NCBI RefSeq assembly: GCF_000758585.1
Contig: NZ_CP009281.1
Location: 186,001-250,000 of the forward strand
Origin: Paenibacillus sp. FSL R5-0345
Lineage (GTDB): Bacteria; Bacillota; Bacilli; Paenibacillales; Paenibacillaceae
Length of the DNA stretch: 64,000 nucleotides
Reading direction: 5' to 3'
Notes under the pieces: model-generated
Seen by the model: the letters and a program-made list of their open reading frames with translations, nothing else
The model's database searches: none
Told to the model about the DNA's origin: nothing
Translations under genes and position numbers: made by a program
Shown here: positions 1 through 9,303 of the stretch, piece after piece
Position numbering within the stretch: the first letter of the stretch is position 1
Layout of the letters: each line of letters starts with the position of its first letter

Positions 1-58
1 AGGCTACCGTGTGATTGCTGAGAAACTCGATGCGCTTGGATATGGCGGTTTGATTTAA
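1..58 (+). CDS. 3' end of an unidentified gene
   Basis: An open frame enters from the left edge and encodes the C-terminus GYRVIAEKLDALGYGGLI before a TAA at 56-58. It is followed 33 bases later by a strong terminator hairpin, which supports a real gene end. Eighteen residues are too few to assign a family, and none is proposed. Confidence 0.5.
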   Translation, partial: GYRVIAEKLDALGYGGLI

Positions 59-91
59 CTGAGATTCGTATGGAGTGGTGGTCTGAAAAGT

Positions 92-148
92 AAAGAGGCT
101 GTGCGCTAACCATCAAGTGGATAGGGCACAGCCTCTTTGCGTTGTTTT
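92..148. terminator. Bidirectional terminator between the left-edge gene and clpP
   Basis: The 13-bp perfect stem AAAGAGGCTGTGC (92-104) pairs with 126-138. The plus side continues into gttgtttt and the minus side into acttttcaga, so it can end both the left-edge gene and clpP, which converge here. Confidence 0.85.
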
Positions 149-153
149 ATAGC

Positions 154-750
154 TTACACACCGCTAGGCAGTGTTTTCTCGATGACTTTATCAACGATAC
201 CGTAAGTTGCCGCGTCTGCAGCAGTCATGAAGTAATCACGATCTGTATCCTTCTCAATACGTTCTAGCGGTTGACCCGTACGTTCTGCAAGAATACGATT
301 CAACTTATCACGCAATTTGAGGATACGGCGGGCACGGATTTCGATATCCGTTGCTTGACCTTGAGCACCACCCAGAGGTTGGTGAATCATGATCTCACTG
401 TTAGGCAGTGCGAAGCGTTTGCCTTTAGCGCCAGCGTTAAGTAGGAATGCTCCCATGGAAGCTGCCATACCTACACAGATGGTGGAAACATCCGGTTTAA
501 TGTACTGCATTGTATCAAAAATAGCCATACCTGCAGTAATGGAACCGCCGGGGCTATTCACGTAAAGGTGAATGTCCTTATCCGGATCTTCGGCAGCCAA
601 GAACAGCATTTGTGCGATGATAGAATTGGCTACCACGTCATTAACCTCCGTTCCAAGGAAAATGATGCGGTCCTTCAGCAGGCGGGAATAGATGTCATAA
701 GCGCGCTCACCGCGGTTGCTCTGTTCTACTACCATAGGAATATAACTCAC
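154..750 (-). CDS. clpP: ATP-dependent Clp protease proteolytic subunit ClpP
   Basis: This is the peptidase core of the Clp protease, a tetradecameric serine peptidase in the cytoplasm that works with ClpC/ClpX-type ATPases. The 198 residues match the family length. The catalytic triad is visible: Ser98 in GMAASMGAF, His123 in MIHQPLGG and Asp172 in [11 protein letters not shown]. The start is GTG at 750, chosen because AAGGAGG lies 8 nt upstream; the next Met (residue 6) has no such site. Transcription comes from a sigmaA-type promoter overlapped by a CtsR box (816-855), so heat-shock or protein-stress derepression is expected. It is a single-gene unit, with a terminator on each side. Confidence 0.97.
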   Translation of the reverse strand: MSYIPMVVEQSNRGERAYDIYSRLLKDRIIFLGTEVNDVVANSIIAQMLFLAAEDPDKDIHLYVNSPGGSITAGMAIFDTMQYIKPDVSTICVGMAASMGAFLLNAGAKGKRFALPNSEIMIHQPLGGAQGQATDIEIRARRILKLRDKLNRILAERTGQPLERIEKDTDRDYFMTAADAATYGIVDKVIEKTLPSGV

Positions 751-815
751 GTGGAAAACCTCCTTGATATTGGTTCTTCAAATGTATTCATTTTTACTCT
801 TGCCGTATTACCCAC

Positions 816-844
816 ATGATAAACAAATTCAAACAAAAAGTCAA
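816..844 (-). promoter_or_regulatory. clpP promoter (sigmaA type)
   Basis: Reading the minus strand, the -35 is TTGACT (839-844) and the -10 is TATCAT (816-821), with a 17-nt spacer. The GTG start of clpP lies 65 nt further on. The -35 hexamer is part of one CtsR half-site, so repressor binding would occlude RNA polymerase. Confidence 0.8.
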
Positions 845-855
845 AGAAAGTCAAA
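839..855. promoter_or_regulatory. CtsR operator (heptad direct repeat)
   Basis: AGTCAAA (839-845), GAA, AGTCAAA (849-855) fits the published CtsR consensus RGTCAAA-NAN-RGTCAAA at every fixed position. Its overlap with the clpP -35 box is the arrangement expected for CtsR repression of clpP in Firmicutes. ctsR itself is not in this window. Confidence 0.88.
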
Positions 856-864
856 CTTATATTC

Positions 865-892
865 AAAAAAAAGAGCCGACACGCGGCTCTTT
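865..892 (-). terminator. Terminator of tRNA-Arg
   Basis: On the minus strand, AAAGAGCCG pairs with CGGCTCTTT (884-892 and 870-878) around a 5-nt loop and runs into eight U. It separates the tRNA transcript from the clpP promoter immediately downstream. Confidence 0.85.
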
Positions 893-943
893 GGTTAAGT
901 AGTAGTATAGGCACTACTAAATTATGTACAAAAGTGAAATTAA

Positions 944-1018
944 TGGCGCGCCCGCCAAGAATCGAACTTGGATCTCAGGCTTCGGAGGCCTACGTCATAT
1001 CCATTGGACCACGGGCGC
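944..1018 (-). tRNA. tRNA-Arg(CCG)
   Basis: The 75-nt minus-strand cloverleaf has the acceptor GCGCCCG paired with CGGGCGC. The anticodon stem TAGGC/GCCTG closes the loop CTCCGAA, giving anticodon CCG for the codon CGG. The T-arm has TTCGATT. The 3' CCA is encoded (944-946). A tRNA-Arg next to clpP is also seen in Bacillus. Confidence 0.92.
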
Positions 1019-1028
1019 AACAAAAATG

Positions 1029-1057
1029 ATTATAATACAATTTCTTTGCAATTGCAA
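1029..1057 (-). promoter_or_regulatory. tRNA-Arg promoter
   Basis: On the minus strand, the -35 TTGCAA (1052-1057) and a consensus -10 TATAAT (1029-1034) are 17 nt apart. They end 10 nt before the mature tRNA 5' end. Confidence 0.75.
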
Positions 1058-1237
1058 TGAATTAATAATGCTGTGCACGGACTCTACCCCTTGTCTTCAA
1101 GGTGGACAAGCGTATATTGTCTTTCACTGAGCGATAGAATCTGGATTGTTAATTACAGGTTTTAGGAACCGTACCTCTTTCCCGATCTTATAAATGTATA
1201 AGAAGACAAGCGCTTGAGAATTCTACTCTCGGAAGAC

Positions 1238-1266
1238 TTGCACTTCGAGCAATATTTGGTTAGAAT
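1238..1266 (+). promoter_or_regulatory. Promoter of the cggR-gap-pgk-tpiA-gpmI-eno operon
   Basis: The -35 TTGCAC (1238-1243) and -10 TAGAAT (1261-1266) have a 17-nt spacer. The predicted start site falls at the left edge of the CggR operator at 1272-1307, as expected for repression by roadblock or occlusion. Confidence 0.82.
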
Positions 1267-1271
1267 ATGAG

Positions 1272-1307
1272 TGGGACTTAAAAAGTTTACCCGGGACATT
1301 TTGAGAC
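1272..1307 (+). promoter_or_regulatory. CggR operator
   Basis: The site reads TGGGAC-N6-AGTT-N4-CGGGAC-N6-AGAC. This matches the spacing of the B. subtilis CggR operator (CGGGAC-N6-TGTC-N4-CGGGAC-N6-TGTC) exactly, with a few substitutions in the left repeat. It lies between the promoter and cggR, so cggR should be autoregulated. In B. subtilis fructose-1,6-bisphosphate relieves binding. Confidence 0.88.
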
Positions 1308-1352
1308 CATGAACAAGGGAATAGAGGAAGACGAAGTTGCAGGAGTGAAAGT

Positions 1353-2405
1353 ATGCGTAATTTATTAGATATCCAAAAGCAGCTTCTGCCTGATCTCATG
1401 GAAACCCTTAAGAGACGGTACACGATTCTTCATCAGATCATGCTGTCCGATATAATTGGGCGCAGAACGCTTGCCGCTTCGCTTGATATGACTGAGCGGG
1501 TACTGCGTGCCGAGACGGATCTTCTGAAATCGCAAGGGCTCATTGAGATCGAGAGCGTTGGTATGCGCATTAGCGCTGCTGGACGTAGGCTGCTTGATTT
1601 GCTAGAGCCGGTCGTTAAGAGCCTGTTTGGTCTGGATGAGCTGGAAGAGAAAATTCGGGCAACGTATGGTCTGGATAAAGTTATTGTGGTGCCGGGTGAT
1701 TGTGAGTCATCGCCATTCACCAAACGTGAACTCGGCCGAGCAGGTGCAAAAGCGCTGCTTAGTGTACTTCGTACAGATGATATTGTTGCTGTCACTGGTG
1801 GATCAACGCTTGCCGATATGGCTGATCAACTGACACCGCCGTTATCCCTTTCCTATAAGAACGCTTGGTTTGTTCCGGCGCGTGGTGGATTAGGAGAGAG
1901 TATGGAGATTCAAGCCAATACGATTGCCTCAACAATGGCAAAACGGGTAGGAGCGAATTACCGGTTGCTGCATGTACCTGATTTACTTAGTGGGGATGCC
2001 TACCAGTCACTAGCACTTGACTCTAATATTGGAGAGATTGTACAAATCATCCGCAGTTCGCGTATTATTGTACATGGGATTGGGGATGCCATTGAAATGA
2101 CTCGCCGCCGCAAGCTGGATGAGGCAACTGTCTCAGAAATCCAGGGTGAGGGAGCCGTGGCTGAATCCTTTGGGTATTACTTTAACGAAGATGGTCAGGT
2201 TGTCCATACGATGCTTACGATGGGACTACGTCTAGAAGATATTGTTCGGACGGAGACAGTCATCGGTATTGCTGGAGGCAAACCAAAGGCCAAAGCCATT
2301 CATGCCATGCTGCGTTTCGGGCAGGAGAATATACTCGTCACCGACGAGGCTGCTGCTGTGGAAATCGGCAAGGAAATTGATAATCAGTTACAGATATCCT
2401 CGTAA
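1353..2405 (+). CDS. cggR: Central glycolytic genes regulator CggR (SorC family)
   Basis: This is the DNA-binding repressor of the lower glycolytic operon. The 350 residues carry an N-terminal winged-helix region (about 1-85, with GRRTLAASLDMTERVLRAE as the helix-turn-helix). A SorC sugar-phosphate-binding domain follows (about 90-345), with VAVTGGSTLADMAD as the phosphate-binding loop. AGGAG lies 8 nt before the ATG. Its position as first gene before gap, together with a matching CggR operator upstream, makes the assignment secure. By analogy with B. subtilis, the ligand is fructose-1,6-bisphosphate. About 100 nt separate it from gap with no terminator, so the two genes should be co-transcribed. 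Confidence 0.95.
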   Translation: MRNLLDIQKQLLPDLMETLKRRYTILHQIMLSDIIGRRTLAASLDMTERVLRAETDLLKSQGLIEIESVGMRISAAGRRLLDLLEPVVKSLFGLDELEEKIRATYGLDKVIVVPGDCESSPFTKRELGRAGAKALLSVLRTDDIVAVTGGSTLADMADQLTPPLSLSYKNAWFVPARGGLGESMEIQANTIASTMAKRVGANYRLLHVPDLLSGDAYQSLALDSNIGEIVQIIRSSRIIVHGIGDAIEMTRRRKLDEATVSEIQGEGAVAESFGYYFNEDGQVVHTMLTMGLRLEDIVRTETVIGIAGGKPKAKAIHAMLRFGQENILVTDEAAAVEIGKEIDNQLQISS

Positions 2406-2507
2406 CTCACTAGAACATATATCTTGCATCATACTTAACATTGTTGTCATGACAGGCTTCACGGTCTGTTTTGAATAAATAAAACGAATTCTAGGAGGAA
2501 CTATTCA

Positions 2508-3518
2508 ATGAGTGTAAAAGTTGGAATTAACGGATTTGGACGTATTGGACGCCTTGCTTTCCGCCGTATTCAAAATGTAGAAGGTATCGAAGTGGTAGCA
2601 ATCAACGACTTGACTGACGCTAAGATGCTTGCTCATTTGCTTAAATATGATACAACTCAAGGTAAATTCCAAGGTGATGTTGAAGTGCATGATGGCTTCT
2701 TCAAAGTCAATGGCAAAGAAGTTAAGGTTCTTGCTAACCGCAACCCTGAAGAATTGCCATGGGGCGACCTAGGCGTTGATATCGTACTTGAGTGCACAGG
2801 TTTCTTCACAACTAAAGAAGCAGCTGAAAAACACTTGAAAGGTGGAGCTAAGAAAGTAGTTATCTCCGCTCCAGCTACTGGCGACATGAAAACTGTCGTT
2901 TACAACGTTAACGATGACATTCTTGATGGTACTGAGACTGTTATTTCCGGCGCATCTTGCACAACGAACTGCCTAGCTCCAATGGCAAAAGTATTGAACG
3001 ACAAGTTCGGTATCGTTGAAGGCTTGATGACTACAATTCACGCTTACACTGGTGACCAAAACACTTTGGATGCTCCACACGCTAAAGGTGACTTCAGACG
3101 CGCTCGTGCAGCAGCTGAGAACATCATTCCTAACACTACTGGTGCTGCTAAAGCAATCGGTCTTGTTATTCCAGAACTTAAAGGTAAATTGGATGGTGCG
3201 GCTCAACGTGTTCCAGTTGCAACTGGTTCCCTGACTGAGCTTGTAACTGTTCTTGATAAGAGCGTTACTGTTGAAGAAATCAACGCAGCAATGAAAGCAG
3301 CTTCCGATCCAGACACTTATGGTTACACTGAAGATGAAATCGTATCTTCCGATATCAAAGGTATGACTTTCGGATCCCTGTTCGATGCTACACAAACTAA
3401 AGTATTGACTGTTGGCGACAAACAACTCGTTAAGACTGTTGCTTGGTATGACAATGAAATGTCCTACACTGCACAATTGGTTCGTACTTTGGAGAAATTC
3501 GCTAAAATCGCTAAGTAA
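2508..3518 (+). CDS. gapA: Glyceraldehyde-3-phosphate dehydrogenase GapA
   Basis: This is the NAD-dependent glycolytic enzyme that converts glyceraldehyde-3-phosphate to 1,3-bisphosphoglycerate. The Rossmann fold starts at [11 protein letters not shown]. The INDLTD segment, with Asp34, fits NAD rather than NADP preference, so this is the glycolytic GapA and not GapB. The catalytic Cys151 is in GASCTTNC and His178 follows. The 336 residues are typical. The ATG has AGGAGGA upstream. Codon use is strongly biased toward a small set (GTT, GCT, AAA), as expected for a highly expressed gene. Confidence 0.97.
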   Translation: MSVKVGINGFGRIGRLAFRRIQNVEGIEVVAINDLTDAKMLAHLLKYDTTQGKFQGDVEVHDGFFKVNGKEVKVLANRNPEELPWGDLGVDIVLECTGFFTTKEAAEKHLKGGAKKVVISAPATGDMKTVVYNVNDDILDGTETVISGASCTTNCLAPMAKVLNDKFGIVEGLMTTIHAYTGDQNTLDAPHAKGDFRRARAAAENIIPNTTGAAKAIGLVIPELKGKLDGAAQRVPVATGSLTELVTVLDKSVTVEEINAAMKAASDPDTYGYTEDEIVSSDIKGMTFGSLFDATQTKVLTVGDKQLVKTVAWYDNEMSYTAQLVRTLEKFAKIAK

Positions 3519-3543
3519 TTGACTTGATATAAGTAACATCTAT

Positions 3544-3580
3544 AGAGCGGAAACAGAAGTTCCTTGTTTCCGCTCTTTCT
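3544..3580 (+). terminator. Hairpin between gap and pgk (partial terminator or processing site)
   Basis: A 12-bp perfect stem AGAGCGGAAACA (3544-3555) pairs with 3565-3576 and is followed only by TTCT. The short U-run suggests partial termination or an mRNA-stabilising 3' structure for gap rather than full termination. pgk follows 54 nt later without an obvious promoter. Confidence 0.6.
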
Positions 3581-3634
3581 AAATGTATTTCTTGTTTCCT
3601 GCTAGAAACAACTTTGGGTGTGGAGGAATTAATC

Positions 3635-4816
3635 ATGAACAAAAAGAGCGTCCGTGATGTAGAAGTAAAGGGTAAACGCGTATTTGTACGCGTGGATTTC
3701 AACGTACCTGTAGAAGACGGTAAGATTACTGATGATACTCGTATTCGCGAAACACTTCCAACCATTAAATATTTGATCGAGAACGGTGCAAAGATTATTC
3801 TCGCAAGTCACATGGGCCGTCCTAAAGGCCAATTCGTAGATTCCATGCGTTTGACTACTGCTGCTGAACGTCTGTCCGAGCTTCTCGGCAAACCAGTAGC
3901 TAAAGCTGATGAAGCTGTTGGCGATGCTGTAAAAGCAAAAATTGCTGAGCTAGGCGAAGGCGACGTACTTGTACTTGAGAACGTTCGTTTCTACCCAGGC
4001 GAAGAAAAGAACGATCCTGAATTGGCTAAACAATTTGCTGAATTGGCTGATTTGTTCGTCAATGATGCGTTTGGTGCGGCTCACCGTGCACATGCATCGA
4101 CAGAAGGTATCGCTCATTTCCTACCAGCTGTATCCGGTCTTTTGATGGAGAAAGAATTGACCGTTCTTGGTAAAGCTCTTACTAACCCAGAACGTCCTTT
4201 CACTGCGATCATCGGTGGTTCGAAAGTTAAAGACAAGATTGATGTTATTGATAACTTGTTGTCTTTGGCTGATAACGTTCTGATCGGCGGTGGATTGTCT
4301 TATACATTCACTAAAGCTCAAGGCTTCGAAATTGGTAAGTCACTTGTAGACAACGACAAACTTGACGTTGCTCTTGGATTCATCGAAAAAGCTAAAGCAC
4401 TTGGCAAAAACTTCATGCTTCCTGTTGATGTTGTTGTTGCTGATAAATTCGGTGCTGATGCTAACACTAAGATCGTTAATTACAATGAAATCCCAGAAGG
4501 TTGGGAAGGACTTGATATCGGACCTAAGACTCGTGAACTTTATGCCGATATTATCAAAAACTCCAAGCTGGTTGTCTGGAATGGACCTATGGGCGTATTC
4601 GAAATCGATAAATTCGCTGAAGGTACACTTGCAGTAGCAAAAGCTTGTGCAACAACTGAAGGTTACACTGTTATTGGCGGCGGAGATTCCGCAGCAGCAG
4701 CAGAAAAATTCCACCTGGCTGACCAAATGGATCACATCTCCACTGGTGGCGGTGCATCCCTTGAGTTCATGGAAGGCAAGGCGCTTCCTGGCGTAGAAGC
4801 ACTGAACGACAAGTAA
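3635..4816 (+). CDS. pgk: Phosphoglycerate kinase
   Basis: It transfers phosphate from 1,3-bisphosphoglycerate to ADP in the cytoplasm. The 393 residues are of family length. The substrate-binding N-domain begins [11 protein letters not shown] and carries SHMGRPKG. The nucleotide-binding C-domain has the glycine-rich segment GGGDSAAA and ends with the hinge-proximal [10 protein letters not shown]. The ATG at 3635 is preferred over upstream TTG or GTG codons because GGAGG lies 9 nt before it. It is the second metabolic gene of the operon, 27 nt before tpiA. Confidence 0.97.
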   Translation: MNKKSVRDVEVKGKRVFVRVDFNVPVEDGKITDDTRIRETLPTIKYLIENGAKIILASHMGRPKGQFVDSMRLTTAAERLSELLGKPVAKADEAVGDAVKAKIAELGEGDVLVLENVRFYPGEEKNDPELAKQFAELADLFVNDAFGAAHRAHASTEGIAHFLPAVSGLLMEKELTVLGKALTNPERPFTAIIGGSKVKDKIDVIDNLLSLADNVLIGGGLSYTFTKAQGFEIGKSLVDNDKLDVALGFIEKAKALGKNFMLPVDVVVADKFGADANTKIVNYNEIPEGWEGLDIGPKTRELYADIIKNSKLVVWNGPMGVFEIDKFAEGTLAVAKACATTEGYTVIGGGDSAAAAEKFHLADQMDHISTGGGASLEFMEGKALPGVEALNDK

Positions 4817-4840
4817 GACGTATAGAAGGAGGCAATTTAA

Positions 4841-5596
<756 letters not shown>

Positions 5597-5597
5597 G

Positions 5598-7142
5598 ATG
5601 TCAGCTCCAAGACCTGTAGCTTTGATCATCATGGATGGTTTCGGTTTGCGTGGAACATCTGAAGGTAATGCCGTTGCTCAAGCTAACAAACCTAACTATG
5701 ACCGTTACTTGAAACAATATCCTAATACTACCCTTACTGCTTGTGGTGAAGCTGTTGGTCTTCCAGAAGGCCAAATGGGCAACTCTGAAGTAGGGCACTT
5801 AAATATTGGTGCAGGACGGATTGTATACCAGGATTTGACTCGTATTGATAAATCGATCCGTGAGGGCGAATTCTTCGATAATGAAACACTGGTAGCCGCA
5901 GTTAGAAATGCTAAGAACACAGGTAAAAAGCTTCATCTTTACGCGCTTGTATCCGACGGAGGGGTACATAGCCACATTAACCACCTGTTTGCTATGCTTG
6001 ACCTGGCTAAGAAAGAAGATATGCACGAAGTGTATATCCATGCTTTCATGGATGGCCGTGATGTACCTCCAGATAGTGGTAAGAAGTTTGTCCAAGATCT
6101 GGTGGCTAAGATTGAAGAAGTTGGAGTAGGTACAATTGCAACGGTATCCGGACGTTATTACGCCATGGACCGTGACAAACGTTGGGATCGTGTAGAAAAA
6201 GCCTATCGTGCTATGGTTTATGGCGAAGGCCCTAAATACACGGATGCTCTGCAAGCTATCACTGCTTCTTATTCAAATTCCGTGTTCGACGAATTCGTTG
6301 AACCTAGCGTGATTGTAGACAGTGAAGGCAAGCCGGTAACGGCAGTAGAGAGCGGCGATTCCGTCGTGTTCCTCAACTTCCGCCCTGACCGTGCTATTCA
6401 GTTGTCACAAGTGTTCACGAATCAAGATTTCCGCGGTTTCGACCGGGGTCCGTTGTTCCCACAAGACTTGCACTTCGTATGCCTGACTACTTTCAGCGAA
6501 ACGGTACAAGGTTATGTAGCCTATTCACCGAAGAACCTGGATAACACATTGGGTGAAGTACTTGTGCAACACAACAAGAAGCAACTGCGCATCGCGGAAA
6601 CTGAGAAGTATCCGCACGTAACGTTCTTCTTCAGTGGTGGACGTGATGAGGAACTTCCAGGAGAAACTCGTATCTTGATCAACTCTCCTAAAGTAGCAAC
6701 CTATGATCTTCAACCTGAGATGAGTGCTTACGAAGTGGCTGCAGCCTGCGTAGCAGAAATCGAAGCGGAAAGACAGGATGCTATTATCCTTAACTTTGCA
6801 AACCCTGATATGGTTGGACACTCCGGTATGCTGGAGCCAACAATCAAGGCTGTAGAGGTAACGGATGAGTGTGTAGGTAAAGTAGTGGACGCAGTAGTTG
6901 CCAAGGGTGGCGTTGCGATCATTATCGCCGATCACGGTAATGCAGACATGGTATTTGATGAGAACGGTCGTCCGTTCACAGCTCATACCACTAACCCGGT
7001 TCCGTTCATCCTTACGGATGAAAATGTTGTATTGCGCGATCGCGGTATCCTTGCTGATGTAGCACCAACCATTCTGGATCTGATGGGAATTCCGCAACCT
7101 GCGGAAATGACTGGTCAATCTATGATCGCTAGTCGCAAATAA
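5598..7142 (+). CDS. gpmI: 2,3-bisphosphoglycerate-independent phosphoglycerate mutase
   Basis: It converts 3-phosphoglycerate to 2-phosphoglycerate through a phosphoserine intermediate and needs Mn2+. The 514 residues have the alkaline-phosphatase-like fold. The metal site is in [10 protein letters not shown], the catalytic Ser63 is in [15 protein letters not shown], and [10 protein letters not shown] lies near the C-terminus. The ATG at 5598 is chosen over longer upstream frames, which overlap tpiA. A GGGGGCG ribosome site is embedded in the tpiA end. Mn2+ and pH dependence of this family links it to spore physiology in Bacillus. Confidence 0.97.
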   Translation: MSAPRPVALIIMDGFGLRGTSEGNAVAQANKPNYDRYLKQYPNTTLTACGEAVGLPEGQMGNSEVGHLNIGAGRIVYQDLTRIDKSIREGEFFDNETLVAAVRNAKNTGKKLHLYALVSDGGVHSHINHLFAMLDLAKKEDMHEVYIHAFMDGRDVPPDSGKKFVQDLVAKIEEVGVGTIATVSGRYYAMDRDKRWDRVEKAYRAMVYGEGPKYTDALQAITASYSNSVFDEFVEPSVIVDSEGKPVTAVESGDSVVFLNFRPDRAIQLSQVFTNQDFRGFDRGPLFPQDLHFVCLTTFSETVQGYVAYSPKNLDNTLGEVLVQHNKKQLRIAETEKYPHVTFFFSGGRDEELPGETRILINSPKVATYDLQPEMSAYEVAAACVAEIEAERQDAIILNFANPDMVGHSGMLEPTIKAVEVTDECVGKVVDAVVAKGGVAIIIADHGNADMVFDENGRPFTAHTTNPVPFILTDENVVLRDRGILADVAPTILDLMGIPQPAEMTGQSMIASRK

Positions 7143-7195
7143 GGAAACAATACCTGAGATTAAGCTTCAACAATTAAAACCAAAACATTGTTTAA

Positions 7196-8497
<1,302 letters not shown>

Positions 8498-8519
8498 TCT
8501 GCTTTTATAGCAGAGTACG

Positions 8520-8548
8520 AAGACCCGCCTTTATGGCGGGTCTTTTTT
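8520..8548 (+). terminator. Terminator of the glycolytic operon
   Basis: AAGACCCGCC (8520-8529) pairs with 8535-8544 around TTTAT, followed by a U-run. Confidence 0.93.
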
Positions 8549-8725
8549 GTACTCAAAGAGACGCAGACGCTATGTAATTCCTTATCTTACAAGAAAAGCT
8601 ACGACTTAACAGTCTAGGCGGTTGTATTACCGACAACGCTATGATAAAATAAGAATACTGTTTATGTATCGTGATAACCTCAATTACCATAGATAGTGAT
8701 GCTTAGGCGTAGGAGGTGGAAGTGA

Positions 8726-8959
8726 ATGGATATCTTTTTGAAAGTTGTGCTCCTGATTTTTTCCGTCGGTCTTATTGCGGTCGTTCTTCTGCAAAAGGGG
8801 AAAAGCGCGGGTCTTTCCGGTGCCATCTCCGGCGGTGCTGAGCATCTCTTTGGTAAAACAAAAGCTCGGGGTATGGAACTCGTACTACAACGTGTAACTG
8901 TTGGACTTGCTGCAGGATTCTTCATTATGGCGATTCTAGCTGCTGTTTTCATTGACTAA
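8726..8959 (+). CDS. secG: Preprotein translocase subunit SecG
   Basis: This is a small membrane subunit of the SecYEG channel. The 77 residues form two membrane helices (about 2-22 and 53-73) separated by a Gly/Lys-containing cytoplasmic loop with [21 protein letters not shown], the typical SecG signature. TAGGAGG lies upstream of the ATG. secG ahead of rnr, smpB and ssrA is the usual Firmicute order, but terminators at 8972 and 9035 make it a separate unit. Confidence 0.95.
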   Translation: MDIFLKVVLLIFSVGLIAVVLLQKGKSAGLSGAISGGAEHLFGKTKARGMELVLQRVTVGLAAGFFIMAILAAVFID

Positions 8960-8971
8960 AGTACCTACAGT

Positions 8972-9016
8972 AAGCCCTCGCTCTGTTCTGAATGGAATGG
9001 AGCGAAGGCTTTTTTG
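8972..9016 (+). terminator. Terminator of secG
   Basis: Stems AAGCC and TCGCTC pair with GAGCGA and GGCTT, and a run of six T follows. Confidence 0.85.
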
Positions 9017-9034
9017 TTATAATTAAAAGGGGAT

Positions 9035-9057
9035 AAGCACCTGTAGGTGCTTTTCTT
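9035..9057 (+). terminator. Second hairpin downstream of secG
   Basis: AAGCACC-TGTA-GGTGCTT is followed by TTCTTT. It is a short back-up terminator. From here to the rnr start only a low-confidence TATACT -10 candidate at 9190 is visible. Confidence 0.65.
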
Positions 9058-9303
9058 TGCATAAAGGAAGAATAAGATTCGGTAAGGTAGAGGCCTAATA
9101 AATAGACTATCTTCTTAGTTGTGACTGAAATTTTGTACTGCGTTTACCTTTGGATGACAGTAACAGGGATGCGCAGGATTGATTTCGTGTATACTAGGGT
9201 ATGAAGTAGGTAAAGGTAAATTTTACTTGGCATTACTACAGAGCAGGACAAGACATACATATTTGCCAGCGGCTTGGAGCCGCGGAGGGCTGGGGTGACG
9301 AAC

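Noticed and set aside
1208..1220. AAGCGCTTGAG as a CcpA cre site (also at 39873)
   Set aside because: Only the 8-bp core AAGCGCTT fits; the flanking positions of the cre consensus do not match in either place.
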